DNA of 64,000 bases from positions 25,001-89,000 of the forward strand of contig CAJHNH020006101.1 in the NCBI GenBank assembly GCA_905116865.2, written 5' to 3'. A program made the position numbers and the translations under genes. The notes under the pieces were generated by a model. That model saw only the letters and a list, made by a program, of their open reading frames with translations, was not told the DNA's origin and did not search any database. This document shows, piece by piece, positions 32,150 through 44,600 of the stretch (its first letter is position 1; every line of letters begins with the position of its first letter). The stretch is from Candidula unifasciata (lineage: Eukaryota; Mollusca; Gastropoda; Stylommatophora; Geomitridae).

Positions 32150-32620
32150 TTTTCTTAAGAGAACCACCAGTACCTCTTCCGTCCACATCAAACACTCAAG
32201 AGAACCACCAGTACCTGTTCCCTCCACATCAAACACTCAAGAGAACCACCAGTGCCTGTTCCCTCCCCATCAAACACTCAAGAGAACCACCAGTGCCTGT
32301 TCCCTCCCCATCAAACACTCAAGAGAACCACCAGTACCTGTTCCCTCCACATCAAACACTCAAGAGAACCACCAGTACCTGTTCCCTCCACATCAAACAC
32401 TCAAGAGAACCACCAGTACCTGTTCCCTCCTCATCAAACACTCAAGAGAACCACCAGTACCTGTTCCCTCCACATCAAACACTCAAGAGAACCACCAGTA
32501 CCTGTTCTCTCCACATCAAACACTCAAGAGAACCACCAGTACCTGTTCCCTCCACATCAAACACTCAAGAGAACCACCAGTACCTGTCCCCTCCACATCA
32601 AACACTCAACAGAACCACTC
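32150..32620. repeat. 41-bp minisatellite, about 11 copies
   Basis: The 41-bp unit includes CAAGAGAACCACCAGTACCT and GTTCCCTCCACATCAAACAC. As 41 is not a multiple of 3, the unit is read in three frames in turn, giving long proline- and threonine-rich open frames that are not genes. Confidence 0.95.
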
Positions 32621-32804
32621 TTGAAAAAGGTGGCCATATTCTACATGCACTTCTTGACACAAATCTGGCACCTTTCCGTCTTTCCAGTGTTTTTTTCTGC
32701 TAGAGGGAGGGATGGAAATGACAGCCTACGGCGAGTGTGACTAGCAGGACCTGCTGGGGTAAAGACAAGTCTTTTACCATTTTAGCACGGACTTTTAGGA
32801 TACA

Positions 32805-33385
32805 TTGTTCTTGTTACATGTATCAAAGGAGCTGGTTTCAAATGCACACGACCATAGTTTCTATTACATGTATCAAGAAGCTGGTTTCAAACGGACACGA
32901 CCATAGTTTCTATTACATGTATCAAGGAGCTGGTTTCAAACGCACACGACCATAGTTTCTATTACATGTATCAAGAAGCTGGTTTCAAATGCACACGACC
33001 ATAGTTTCTATTACATGTATCAAGGAGCTGGCTTCAAATGCACACGACCATAGTTTCTATTACATGTATCAAGGAGCTGGTTTCAAATGCACAAGACCAT
33101 AGTTTCTATTACATGTATCAAGGAGCTGGTTTCAAATGCACAAGACCATAGTTTCTATTACATGTATCAAGGAGCTGGTTTCAAATGCACAAGACCATAG
33201 TTTCTATTACATGTATCAAGGAGCTGGTTTCAAATGCACATGACCATAGTTTCTATTACATGTATCAAGGAGCTGGCTTCAAATGCACACGACCATAGTT
33301 TCTATTACATGTATCAAGGAGCTGGCTTCAAATGCACACGACCATAGTTTCTATTACATGTATCAAGGAGCTGGTTTCAAATGCA
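32805..33385. repeat. 49-bp minisatellite, about 12 copies
   Basis: The 49-bp unit includes TTTCTATTACATGTATCAAG, GAGCTGGTTTCAAATGCACA and CGACCATAG. Copies alternate GGTTTC/GGCTTC and CACACGACC/CACAAGACC; adjacent copies share variants, showing local spread. Confidence 0.95.
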
Positions 33386-33389
33386 TTAT

Positions 33390-34150
33390 CGTTTAAATGA
33401 CTCCCCTAGGGACTGGTGTTGAGAACTTGTAATGCTCAGTGATAACGGTTTTGGTCAAAACTGAGTTTCCTGGTGTGTTTTTTCCTTCTCCCCTAATACA
33501 AGTTTCTAGCCAGTGGATTCATATTCCTTGTACTTAATCATTCTGCAGTGACTAGTGCTCTTACTAGGGACCTGATTGCTCTGATTTGTAATTGGCCCTG
33601 AAACTAAATCTTGTGTCTATGTTATGTCTCTACTTTAATGCTCACATTTCAAGAACAATTAATCCCAACTGTCTTGTATAACAAACATATAAAAAAGAAA
33701 ATCTGCCGTCCTGACTAGAATCTCAAAACCCAGACACCACAGACGACAGTGGCACCATTTCACCTCTGGCACTGCCAAAGTAACATTATTATTATAGTCT
33801 GGGCTAAAGGACAAAAAAGCTCATGCGACACCGGATCGATAAAAACAACCTATTATAGTCCATATCTGCAGCAAGGGTCAAAAGTCACCAACTCAACAAA
33901 TTAAACAAAACTAACATGTAGACATACATTTCCACATACTCCAACAGAACAGCTGAGACTTGACACACTTACATGTCACACTATTGTACCTTCTGTCAAT
34001 CCATGTTTATAAAAAATGTTTTAAAACCTCTCATTAACATATTCAAAAAGACATTCCACTCTTACAGCACACATACATATTAGTATGTTCTTAGTTCTGA
34101 TAATCCATTTAGGACAACAACCCCCCTTCCCCGTTTCAATATCGTCTGTG
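33390..34150. other. Intergenic stretch without recognisable gene
   Basis: Ordinary AT-rich sequence; nothing recognised. Confidence 0.4.
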
Positions 34151-34154
34151 GCTT

Positions 34155-34385
34155 GGGCGTTGCAAATGCACTCTGTTTTGCCAGGGTGCCAGGTTCGATA
34201 CCATCTGCAGGCCTTGAGTTGTTTTTGACAGAGGCACTAAGAATCGAATGTCCAGAAAGGAAATAGCAAACTAGTGGACATAAATTTGACTAGAATAACC
34301 ACAACAGCCGAACAATGCTAGGGTTGGTTGGGCAACATGCATCCTAGTTGAGTTTTACAGGAACACGTAACCCACGTTCTTTACA
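34155..34385 (+). mobile_element. SINE-B copy, plus orientation
   Basis: The head has GTGCCAGGTTCGATACCATC (B box), then GAAATAGCAAACTAGTGGAC, then AACAGCCGAACAATGCTAGG and GGTTGGTTGGGCAACATGCATCC, ending TTTACAGGAACACGTAACC. The order matches the reverse copy at 9070-9255. Confidence 0.72.
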
Positions 34386-35105
34386 TTTTCTTGATAGAGT
34401 CCGGTGTACAAACCAGGTTGCATGTCAGTCACACTCATCATGTGCCTCAGCTAAACCCAATACAGTGTGTCTTATGGAAGAGGTCCTCCCCAGTATAATT
34501 AACTAAAGAAGACTGCTGGATAATGTCCGCAAGCCAACAATCAAAATCATCCACAGAAGAAAAAAGTGATCAATATGGCAGACACAGATAGCACTACACT
34601 TAAACAATGGTGATTTATAGTATTTTGAGGATTAAAAAAAACAGGTTCTACTGCGGTTCTACTGCTACCGTCAAGGCAAGTAGTTTTTTTACTGAATAAT
34701 TTCAAAGACAATCATCTCCAGCAGAATGGAGACAGAAGCAACCACTGTAGCCATAGGAAATTCAGCTGATTAGGAAAGCAATCTTGTTCGTTACTTTATA
34801 CTTCTGAACGTCCATAACTGGTTATGAGAAATTAAGAGGATCGATTGGTTGGCATCTGAACAACCTGTGTGTAGACAAAGTGGGGGAAGAATAGGTTGTC
34901 AATCAGTCCAACACTCATCAGAAACTATCATCATATTAAACAAAAAATGACTGAGCACTCAAGTATACACCCAGAGAGCAGTAACCACTCTCGCTTCTTA
35001 CTTAAAGTAATCAAATCTCTTCCATCGATGAATGTATACGAACTCTGGCTAATATCTAAGCGTGGTTTTTTACAGAGGCCGCTACATGGAGAAACCAGAG
35101 TACTG
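34386..35105. other. 3' flank of the zinc-finger gene, nothing recognised
   Basis: No exon, SINE or array was recognised. It may hold 3' regulatory sequence of the minus-strand gene ending at 35478. Confidence 0.35.
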
Positions 35106-35107
35106 CA

Positions 35108-35385
35108 TTAAATAATAAATCAAAGCCCACACTGTATTCACAGACATTATTGAAATAACAAATCAAAGACCACACTGTATTCACAAACATTATTGAAAGA
35201 ACAAATCAAAGCCCACACTGTATTCACAGACATTATTGAAAGAACAAATCAAAGCCCATACTTTATTCACAAACATTATTGAAAGAACAAATCAAAGCCC
35301 ACACTGTATTCACAGACATTATTGAAAGAACAAATCAAAGACCATACTGTATTCACAAACATTATTGAAAGAACAAATCAAAAGA
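35108..35385. repeat. 43-bp minisatellite, about six copies
   Basis: The 43-bp unit includes AACAAATCAAAGCCCACACT and GTATTCACAGACATTATTGA. It is unrelated to the 43-bp array at 6441. It lies just downstream of the zinc-finger gene's stop codon, probably in its 3'UTR or 3' flank. Confidence 0.93.
35262..35267 (-). terminator. Possible polyadenylation signal AATAAA
   Basis: The minus strand reads AATAAA here, about 210 bp past the stop at 35478. It exists because one copy of the 43-bp array has CTTTATTC where sister copies have CTGTATTC. An ATTAAA variant lies closer, at about 35388. Which one is used cannot be told from sequence. Confidence 0.3.
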
Positions 35386-35477
35386 CAATTTAATCATAAA
35401 TAAAACATGGAAATTCAGGTACCAGTCCAACAGTGAACAAAATGAGTACTATAGATCTGTTTGTCTGGTGCCTGACA

Positions 35478-35659
35478 CTACAACACCCAAGGCCTAAATT
35501 GCACTGGGTGCCTGTTCCTGAACCAGGTGGGTGGCCTATCCCAAGGTCCACAATGTCCTGGAAAGATGCCACGATTGAAGAATCCGCGGCGGGCTGCAAG
35601 TAGGTCAATTATCACCTCTCTGGGTGCAGGCCCAAGGACGTGGTGCATGTGCTTTACTC
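35478..35659 (-). CDS. Zinc-finger gene, last exon
   Basis: Acceptor CCTTGCAG, then the exon completes finger 7: the split codon G|GA gives HYQG|VKHMHHV, fitting the H-x5-H consensus HYxGxKH of sister fingers. The tail includes GFFNRGIFPGHCGPWDRPPT and WFRNRHPVQFRPW and ends at TAG (35480-35478). I do not recognise this Trp/Pro/Arg-rich tail. Confidence 0.65.
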
Positions 35660-38600
35660 CTGCAAGGTTATGAATATATAAGAAGTGGTTAATTCAAGAC
35701 ACAGGTGTTCTCAGTAAAGACGTGATGGTTGAATGGAACAAGAACTGAAGTAACAACATTCCTAAACTAAGTAGCCAATGATGATTCTGCATGCTTATAG
35801 TACCAGTTGCAATGTGATTTTTAAAAGTCTGCCGGTTTCCCCCTCAGTTTCCAGTATCTTCTAGACTCTCCACTCGTCCGCCATTGAATAAAGGCTTTTA
35901 ATGATGTCTGCTTTATCATAAAGTATATCATCAACCAAAAGTATATCATCAACCAGAGAAGCACAGCATCAGCCAAGCTATCAGTCTGCTCGTGACCTGA
36001 ATATCTAAGACTCAAACTCCATGATATGCTTGTAAGCTGAGTATCAAGTGATAAGGCCACTCTACAGGTAGGATGCCAGCTTCAATTTTCTCAACATGCT
36101 GAGCTGTGTTGCTCTAAAACCATTGAAAAGTTGCCATTACTGCCTTCATGTACAATTTGACAACATGCATTATTCCTATCTCTTCAGTGTACTGACTAGA
36201 ATATCTAGAAGTGGAAACATCTCCAAGCACACAATAAATTAGGCAAGAGTCTGAGGTAAAAGAATTTAATAAGTAGATGAGGCAAGAGTCTGAGGTAAAA
36301 GAATTTAATAAGTAGATGAGGCAAGAGTCTGAGGTAAAAGAATTTAATAAGTAGATGAGACAAGAGTCTGAGGTAAAAGAATTTAATAAGTAGATGAGAC
36401 AAGAGTCTGAGGTAAAAGAATTTAATAAGTAGATGAGACAAGAGTCTGAGGTAAAAGAATTTAATAAGTAGATGAGACAAGAGTCTGAGGTAAAAGAATT
36501 TAATAAGTAGATGAGGCAAGAGTCTGAGGTAAAAGAATTTAATAAGTAGATGAGACAAGAGTCTGAGGTAAAAGAATTTAATAAGTAGATGAGACAAGAG
36601 TCTGAGGTAAAAAAATTTAATAAGTAGATGAGACAAGAGTCTGAGGTAAAAGAATTTAATAAGTAGATGAGACAAGAGTCTGAGGTAAAAGAATTTAATA
36701 AGTAGATGAGGCAAGAGTCTGAGGTAAAAGAATTTAATAAGTAGATGAGGCAAGAGTCTGAGGTAAAAGAATTTAATAAGTAGATGAGGCAAGAGTCTGA
36801 GGTAAAAGAATTTAATAAGTAGATGAGGCAAGAGTCTGAGGTAAAAGAATTTAATAAGTAGATGAGGCAAGAGTCTGAGGTAAAAGAATTTAATAAGTAG
36901 ATGAGGCAAGAGTCTTAGGTAAACCAATTTAATCAAGTAGATGAGACAAGAGTCTTAGGTAAAACAAATTTAACCAAGTAGATGAGACAAGAGTCTGAGG
37001 TAAAAGAATTTAATAAGTAGATGAGGCAAGAGTCTGAGGTAAAACAATTTAATCAAGTAGATGAGACAAGAGTCTGAGATAAACCAATTTAATCAAGTAG
37101 ATGAGACAAGAGTCTGAGATAAACCAATTTAATCAAGTAGATGAGACAAGAGTCTGAGGTAAAACAATTTAACATGTAGATGAGACAAGAGTCTGAGGTA
37201 AAACAATTTAACCATGTAGATGAGACAAGAGTCTGAGGTAAAACAATTTAATCAAGTAGATGAGACAAGAGTCTGAGATAAACCAATTTAATCAAGTAGA
37301 TGAGACAAGAGTCTGAGGTAAAACAATTTAACCAAGTAGATGAGACAAGAGTCTGAGGTAAAACAATTTAATCAAGTAGATGAGACAAGAGTCTGAGATA
37401 AACCAATTTAATCAAGTAGATGAGACAAGAGTCTGAGGTAAAAGAATTTAATCAAGTAGATGAGACAAGAGTCTGAGGTAAAACAATTTAACCAATTAGA
37501 TGAGACAAGAGTCTGAGTTAAAACAATTTAATCAAGTAGATGAGACACGAGTAAAACAATACATACATGGCAAGCTACTGTGATCCTGACCTTGATAATG
37601 TTCTTCAATCTGCTGCTGAGAATTCACTTGGACTTTGCAGATGTCACAGGATAATAAACTTCCTGCCAGTGCCTTGCGCTGCTCGTCCAACAACTCTCCA
37701 GTAGATGACATGACGGCAATCGACGAGCCCTCTGTAATCTGGTAGCAAATCAAATATTCCTTTAAGTTAATGGAAAAGGACCCTGTCTTTATAAACTGGC
37801 ACTCAGTGGGTGAGGATATGGCCACCTTTACTTCCCTTTTTTTTCAAGTTTGACTCAAAGTAGATTATTAGACTTTAAGGGGCTGACAGGCAAGTGACTA
37901 GCTACGCCTCTAAATTATTCATACAAACACTGCACAACTGTCAAATCAAATTTGTCAGATTCTTTCAAGGTGCTGATACTACTGACGCTGACATATGTCT
38001 TCATTTAAATTATTTGTGTATTTAGATAAGCTAGCTGCATATTCTGTACAGGACTTTGCCAACCAACTGCAGCCTTTAATTACTGTTTGTGGTTTTATAA
38101 GGAAGGCAAACTGTAGGTTTCATACTGCTCCCTGAAAGATCAATGTTCCATACTAGTCCATACCAATCAAATCAAAGCCTTGAACACGAAGGAGACTGGC
38201 TTATATTTTTCTATTAAAAGTGCATGTCTTTGAAAATGATGAACTTCATTCACAGTCCAGATAAACGTGGAAGCCGGATTTCTTCAGCATTCCTAGCCCT
38301 TGAGGTTCATTGCTGCAGATATCACCCACCTCCACTCATCTCTCTGGTTGGCCTTCTCTTTCCATCTTTGATGGCCATTTTTGAAATCCTTTTTCAGTAC
38401 CACCTGTACTAAATTCACAAAAAGCTAACCCCATACCATAAGTTGCACTATATTTCAAAATAGCCTCATTAGCATTATCTTCAGATATATTACCTAAGAC
38501 TGTAATTATGTGTACACAGCTGCAAATCTATGTAATGAATTATGCACATAGATGCAAAGAAAACAAACCTGAGTTGAACTACTGTTGGTAACAACCAAGG

Positions 38601-41600
38601 GAGTCGTGGCCTTAGCGCCAACATTACTGGGAGCATCACCGACTTTTCCATTTCCATCTGAAAAAATCCATAATATACAGGTTTTTTTAAAGCTGCATAT
38701 TTCGAGAATCAATGAGACATACAGAGCCTAGTAAATGAACACTACAACTGCTGACCTTTAATGCAGAAATGTCTCTCATATACTGTGTGCTATAAATAAT
38801 TACTGCAAACTGTACTTGAAAACAATAAATACACTTTAAAATGATGAAGTCTTTGGATTGAAGAACATACGTGTGGCTGCTCATTTGTTTTAACAGCTGC
38901 TTCCATCAATAATTAACTGCATTGGCAGACCATTTGTGTTGACACTTTTAACACAGTGTGTGGGCTAATGGCTTTGACTGCAGTCTTGTTCCCACTGTTT
39001 TCCCACTAGTAAGGCGATTTTGTGAGGTTTCTTCTCACTAACACAGAAATAAGTCAATGTGGGGTAAGCCATCTACCATGAGGTTGGAACTAGATGAAGT
39101 TTTAACCTAGAGGGCTCAGTCTTTCTGCAGAGAACAGCTGGCTGCTTTCTAAGAGTGTCAGAAATTCTTCTTCTTCTTCGCGTTCACCAGCTGTAAACTC
39201 TGGCAGAAGGTTCTGGTTGCTCGTCTACTACTGAACTGCAGTCCTGCTCCAGAACCTGAGTGTTGCGTGTGCATCAGTTTTACAGATCTAATTCTCTTGA
39301 ATACAGACTGTTGGTTCCTTGCCTCTCCGGCAGACGCACTCCGTCTTCAAAGGAAGCTCCCCAATTAGTTGACTCTTACAACATGCTTTTGGGGAGGCAG
39401 TGGGTCTATTCTTGTTTTCCCCACAATGGGGCCCCGGAACCCACACAGGGGTGTCAGAAATTGCATTAATAACACAAGCTCCAGTAATGATCCCTTGTGA
39501 TCTCCCTTAAATGTTTCACAAATAAACTGGAAGATACATCTGTAAAACAAAGCCATGATTGTGAGCAAAGAAGCTTGACCATTTGGCAGCGAAGGTTCTC
39601 TAATATAAGAAACAAATCCGTTCACTTCCTTTGTTTCACAGCTCAGTGTATAGCTTGGCTGTAGTGAATGATGACATCAGTCATTTGGTTTATCTGATGC
39701 CCCTTGCATACAGCTCTTGTCTTTTTTTTTTCCTGTATGCCAACGTTGCTTTGTCGGTCATGACCTGGACTTATCTAATCACTCTGATGACATTCACTAT
39801 ATCCACCTGATCCCTAGGTTGTTCACTTTCCACAAAAGCATTGTCAACAAGTTAGCAGCTAGTTATATCCCACTAACACTCACATTGTCTGGTAGAATAA
39901 TAAAAATGCTTTTTATCAGCTCTAACCTCTTCAGAGACTCTAACCACTGGTTGACTGACTGACATATATACCTGAGTGACATAAAGATCTCTGTTTCTCC
40001 AGCAAGGCTCTTAGTTACCTATTGTCATGGCCTCTACACTAAAAGGACTAGCTGTTATGGCAAAAGTAAAGCAACTTGGTAACAGCTCTATTATCGGGTC
40101 AGAAAAAAATCCAGCTGCTCTACTACAGCAGTTCCCAACTGATCCAAACCAATCCCAAAACTAACAACTGCACAAATAACACTGGCTGCTAAAATATGGT
40201 TATACAACAGTACAACGTACGTAGTGACTGCATTATCTGCAACTTCTTGTTATGTTTGGTTCCAGCGTAATGAGCATCCGCAACCACTTTGGAAGGCAAT
40301 GCGACATTACAAATTCCACATACACCCTCAGTGTCCTGGCCTTGAGTTTGAGGCTCTAGGCCGCCATCTAGGGGTTGGGTACATAAAAGCAACCAATTAT
40401 GTTACAGCCCAGATTATATCATTCGATATAAGACATCTAGAATGGTTCTTCTTCTTCTGGGTTATACATCAGCCATGGTAAACATTCAGTCCCTTATGGG
40501 TCACAAACAGGGTCATGCGTCTGACGTCGCCACCAGTCCCCCACAGCTTCTCTTGTAGTGTAGCTTCCTTGGGCCAGATCCAGTCTTTGCTGGAAGTAGT
40601 TAGGGCAGTCCTACAGTGTGTGCTCAGGAGTCTTTCTGCTCCACAATCACAGGTAGCTGATCCTTTTGTGCTCACGTAATACTGTCAGACACAAAACAGC
40701 CAGGATAGTTCACTATGCATGAACAGTGGTTATTTTATCCAGGCCTTGATTATATATCGTCCAAGCAGCTCACTTTGTGTGACACAAGGTTTTTCTGAGT
40801 GGTCATCATCTTCTTAGTTTATGCCATGTGACGCTGGTAGTCATGTCTCTACAACCTTCTGTCTTGCATACTGTCAAGCAACTCTGACAAAGACGATCCT
40901 ACATGCCAGGAGGTCAGACTGTCCAGTATCTTCTCTCTCTGTCTTCATCTGCGTCCAGTATCTTCTCTCTCTGTCTTCATCTGCGTCCAGTATCTTCTCT
41001 CTCTGTCTTCATCTGCGTCCAGTATCTTCTCTCTCGGTCTTCATCTGCCTCTTTTCCAGGGTGGTCTAGGGACAGAATCTCTGAGTATTGGTTTTTTTGT
41101 TGACATTTCATGTGTAAGGTTCCTGTCAGATGTATAGTTCAAGTGACTGATACACACAACATGAACAGCCTACTCAAGTGGTGTGTGATTCCCACAACAT
41201 GAACAGCCTACTCAAGTGGTGTGTGATTCCACCAAATGGAATAGATAAATCAGTTCCAACTTTACAACAAATGGGTCTTCCCATAAATGCTTTGTTCTTG
41301 TGCCAGCAAAAACTGTAGCCCCATTTGGGGAGGAAAAGAACATATACTGCTGTTCGGTTGCCAGAAGGTCTCCGGGACCGATTTGAGGAGAAAAGACAGC
41401 ACCCAGCCCCTAATAAAGCCTTTTTTTATAAAGTTTGCTGAAATTGAATGTGTTGGACAAAAGGTGCAGATGTTGCAGCCTAGCTGTAAACCACAAGACA
41501 ACAGGCCAACCACCCATATTAAGCTGGTCTATATTCATATACCACATGCAACACTGGAATTTTTATTTTATTTGCCAGCAAAAATGAATGTTCCAATGCG

Positions 41601-44600
41601 TCACTGTAGCGTGCAACAGTAAATACTTCAATTCCATTATAAATTATATTGCAGCTCTTTTTTGTTTTTTTAAATTCAACCTGGCAGTCAAATGGAACAA
41701 AGGAAATACTCAAGCCTCGACTGGAGAAGAAATCTACTCACACCGCGACTGGAACAGCTGGACCTTTCTTTGATGCCTGGAGCTGGCATAGTGGTTGTCT
41801 GCCACAGGCTGCGAAGTCAGGGTCACGTGACACACTTCACAGAAAAGGCCTGTCTTCTGGTTTGCTTCACCAGGTTTTTGCTGAGAATTTGCTGCAGACA
41901 AACAGACAAGTTGAATCCAAAAGTTATTATTATGGTTAAACTTAGCTATCACTGCAAACCTATTAAAAAGAAGCAAAATATTATTTTTATAACATTTCTA
42001 CGGGCACCAAACATTGACACTGCAAATATTAAAGAGAGAAAACTACATTGCTTGAAAAAAAAATGCCAGGCCTGATGCAGTGAATGTAAATTAGGACAAT
42101 GCAGACGTAGTTTAAGCCCTTTAGGAATGAATGAATACCAAACAGCTAACTCTCTGCTTACAATCAATGAAATGCAGATGATACTTTACAGAAAAGGAAT
42201 TTCAGTCTTGTTCCAGAACCCGAGTGTTGTGTGTACATCCATACATCGCAGATCTAGCTTATGTGTGTGCAGACTACTGATTCTTGCCTAGACTCTAATG
42301 ACATGCTTGTTGGGAAGGCAGTGGATCTGTTCGTGGTTTTCCCCACAAGAGGGCCCCAGAACCCGCACAGGGAACGCTGGTGAACAAACATTCAGCCTTG
42401 GAGCTTTTCCAACTCAATATATAAAGGAACAGTCAGCTGCAGGAAATAAAAAAGTATAGCCTATACATGCTTTTCTTTTTAAATCTTTACTTATATAAAA
42501 TATAAAATGCAAAATTTAAATAAAATTGAAACAAATCCTGGATGTTTAAGACTAATCACGTCATCCTTCTGTTTATATATATGTAGCAGATATGAAGACA
42601 TGGGATTAGACAGAAAGAAAAGGCAATTTTATGATTACCTGCCACCAGTGCTGCTGCTTTTCTATGCTGCCTGCCTTCATAATGCATGACTGCTTGATAT
42701 AAGGATGTCATCCTCACAACACAGATGCTGCAGACGTAATCACTTCCTTTATCATTCTTAGGTTTCATTTTTGGAGCACTTGGTGGCATTAAGTAGCCCA
42801 TTCTCTGTTCGTAAGTATTTCTGTAAGCAAACTGGAGATAAAACAAACATATTCTTGTAAGTATGCTTGAGTGAAAACAAATCTTATCTTTTCTGTTAGC
42901 ATAATGGGGGGAGGGGGGGGGGGAGGCGGCTAATTTGTTGATACCAAGAAAACAGCCTTCTACACATGGCATAACAAGTAATTAAAACAGCCTACTATAC
43001 ATGACATTAAATGTAATTAAAACAGCCTACTATACATGACATAAGAAGTAATTAAAACAGCCTACCATAAGAAGTAATTAAAACAGCCTACCATAAGAAG
43101 TAATTAAAACAGCCTAGCATGCACATACATTTAAAAAATACTACTCAAAATGATAAAATATTTTACCGGATGAAAATTATGCGCTGCAAAACCTGAACAC
43201 ATGTTCTGGTTTCTTATAAAGGGATGCAGCGTTCTTGTCTGTCCTAAAAATTGGAGAAGAAAAAAAACATATAGATGAAACAAATCTACACATGGCAAAC
43301 TAGCTTCCTGTTGCACATTCACTTTTTTTTCAAGATGCCATGACTTTGAATGTGAAATCAGTTTTCCCCTTCTGCATTCACCAGCTGTAAACTCTGGTGG
43401 GAAGTTATGACTGTCCACTTTTGAATTTTCAGGTCTAGAGTTCTGCATGCAGGTTCATCTTTACAGATTTGTATGCATTCTGCTGTTTCATCACTCCAAC
43501 TTCAAAGGAAACAACATCAATTCATCAACATTTTATGACACGCTTGATAGGGGGCTAGGGGTCAATACTTTTACTCTAAAATGGAGCCAAGAAGCGCATA
43601 CCTGGACATTTTTTTTATATATAAGAATGTATAGAATATCGGTGAATGACCAAAAACATGTGGGTCTTCGTCAAAACAGATGAAAACTGTAAACTAATTA
43701 GGAAAATTAGATATAGACAGAAGACGTAGAGAGTAGATACTTTTCACAAATTTGATGAGAAGAAATGGACTCAAGAACTTGGTTATGACTGGCAAGACAT
43801 GGAAAAAGTGCAGGGAAAAGGGATAAATAGCCAGACGACTTGGCTACAGAATGAGACGAGACAGAACACGGATCTGATCCTTGGTCTTGGTGATTGAGAA
43901 ATAAAACATTATGTGCAAAATGACTATCTGCCACTCATTCATCTATACGTGGGGTGACCATGACTCCCGCTTTTATCAGGGCGATATCATTAATTGGGAC
44001 GGTGGTCATTTTTTTTCGGCCTAAGAATATCATCACCTTATTCATATGTGTACACACATGCCCGCCCACTCACACACACGGCAGATAGGCCTAGCCTTCT
44101 CGTGGGCACAGATGAGATGACAATGATGTGGAATCAACAGCAGACAGGACTCTATGATTACCTGAAGCACTCGCCATTGCTCTCTTATGCTTCATGCCCT
44201 CGTAGTGTGTCTCCGCCTGAGACTTGGAGGTCAGCTTCACAGAACAGACACTGCAGGTTATTTCCTCACCTTTTGGTTTCTTACTTTTGTTAGATTTTAT
44301 CTGTGAATTTGTGCCGTCTTTCTGATCTTTACCACTGTCATCAGTACCCTGTAGGAAGCACAACAATTTAATAATTTGGGTAAATGGATAATTACTGACA
44401 ATAGATAATAGGTGGTATGGGTAATTACTGACAACAGAGAAAAGGTGGTATGGGTAACTACTGACAACAGAAAAAAAGGTAGTATAGATAACTACTGACA
44501 AGAGAGAGAAGGTGGTATGGGTAACTACTGACAAAAGATAAAAGGTTGTATGGGTAATTACTGACAACAGAGAAAAGATGACAAGGGTAATAACATGCCC

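Noticed and set aside
32252..32740. Pro/Thr-rich plus-strand frames
   Set aside because: By-products of the 41-bp minisatellite.
36205..36936. 243-codon minus-strand frame of a 13-residue repeat
   Set aside because: It covers only the 39-bp part of an intronic minisatellite and lacks splice sites.
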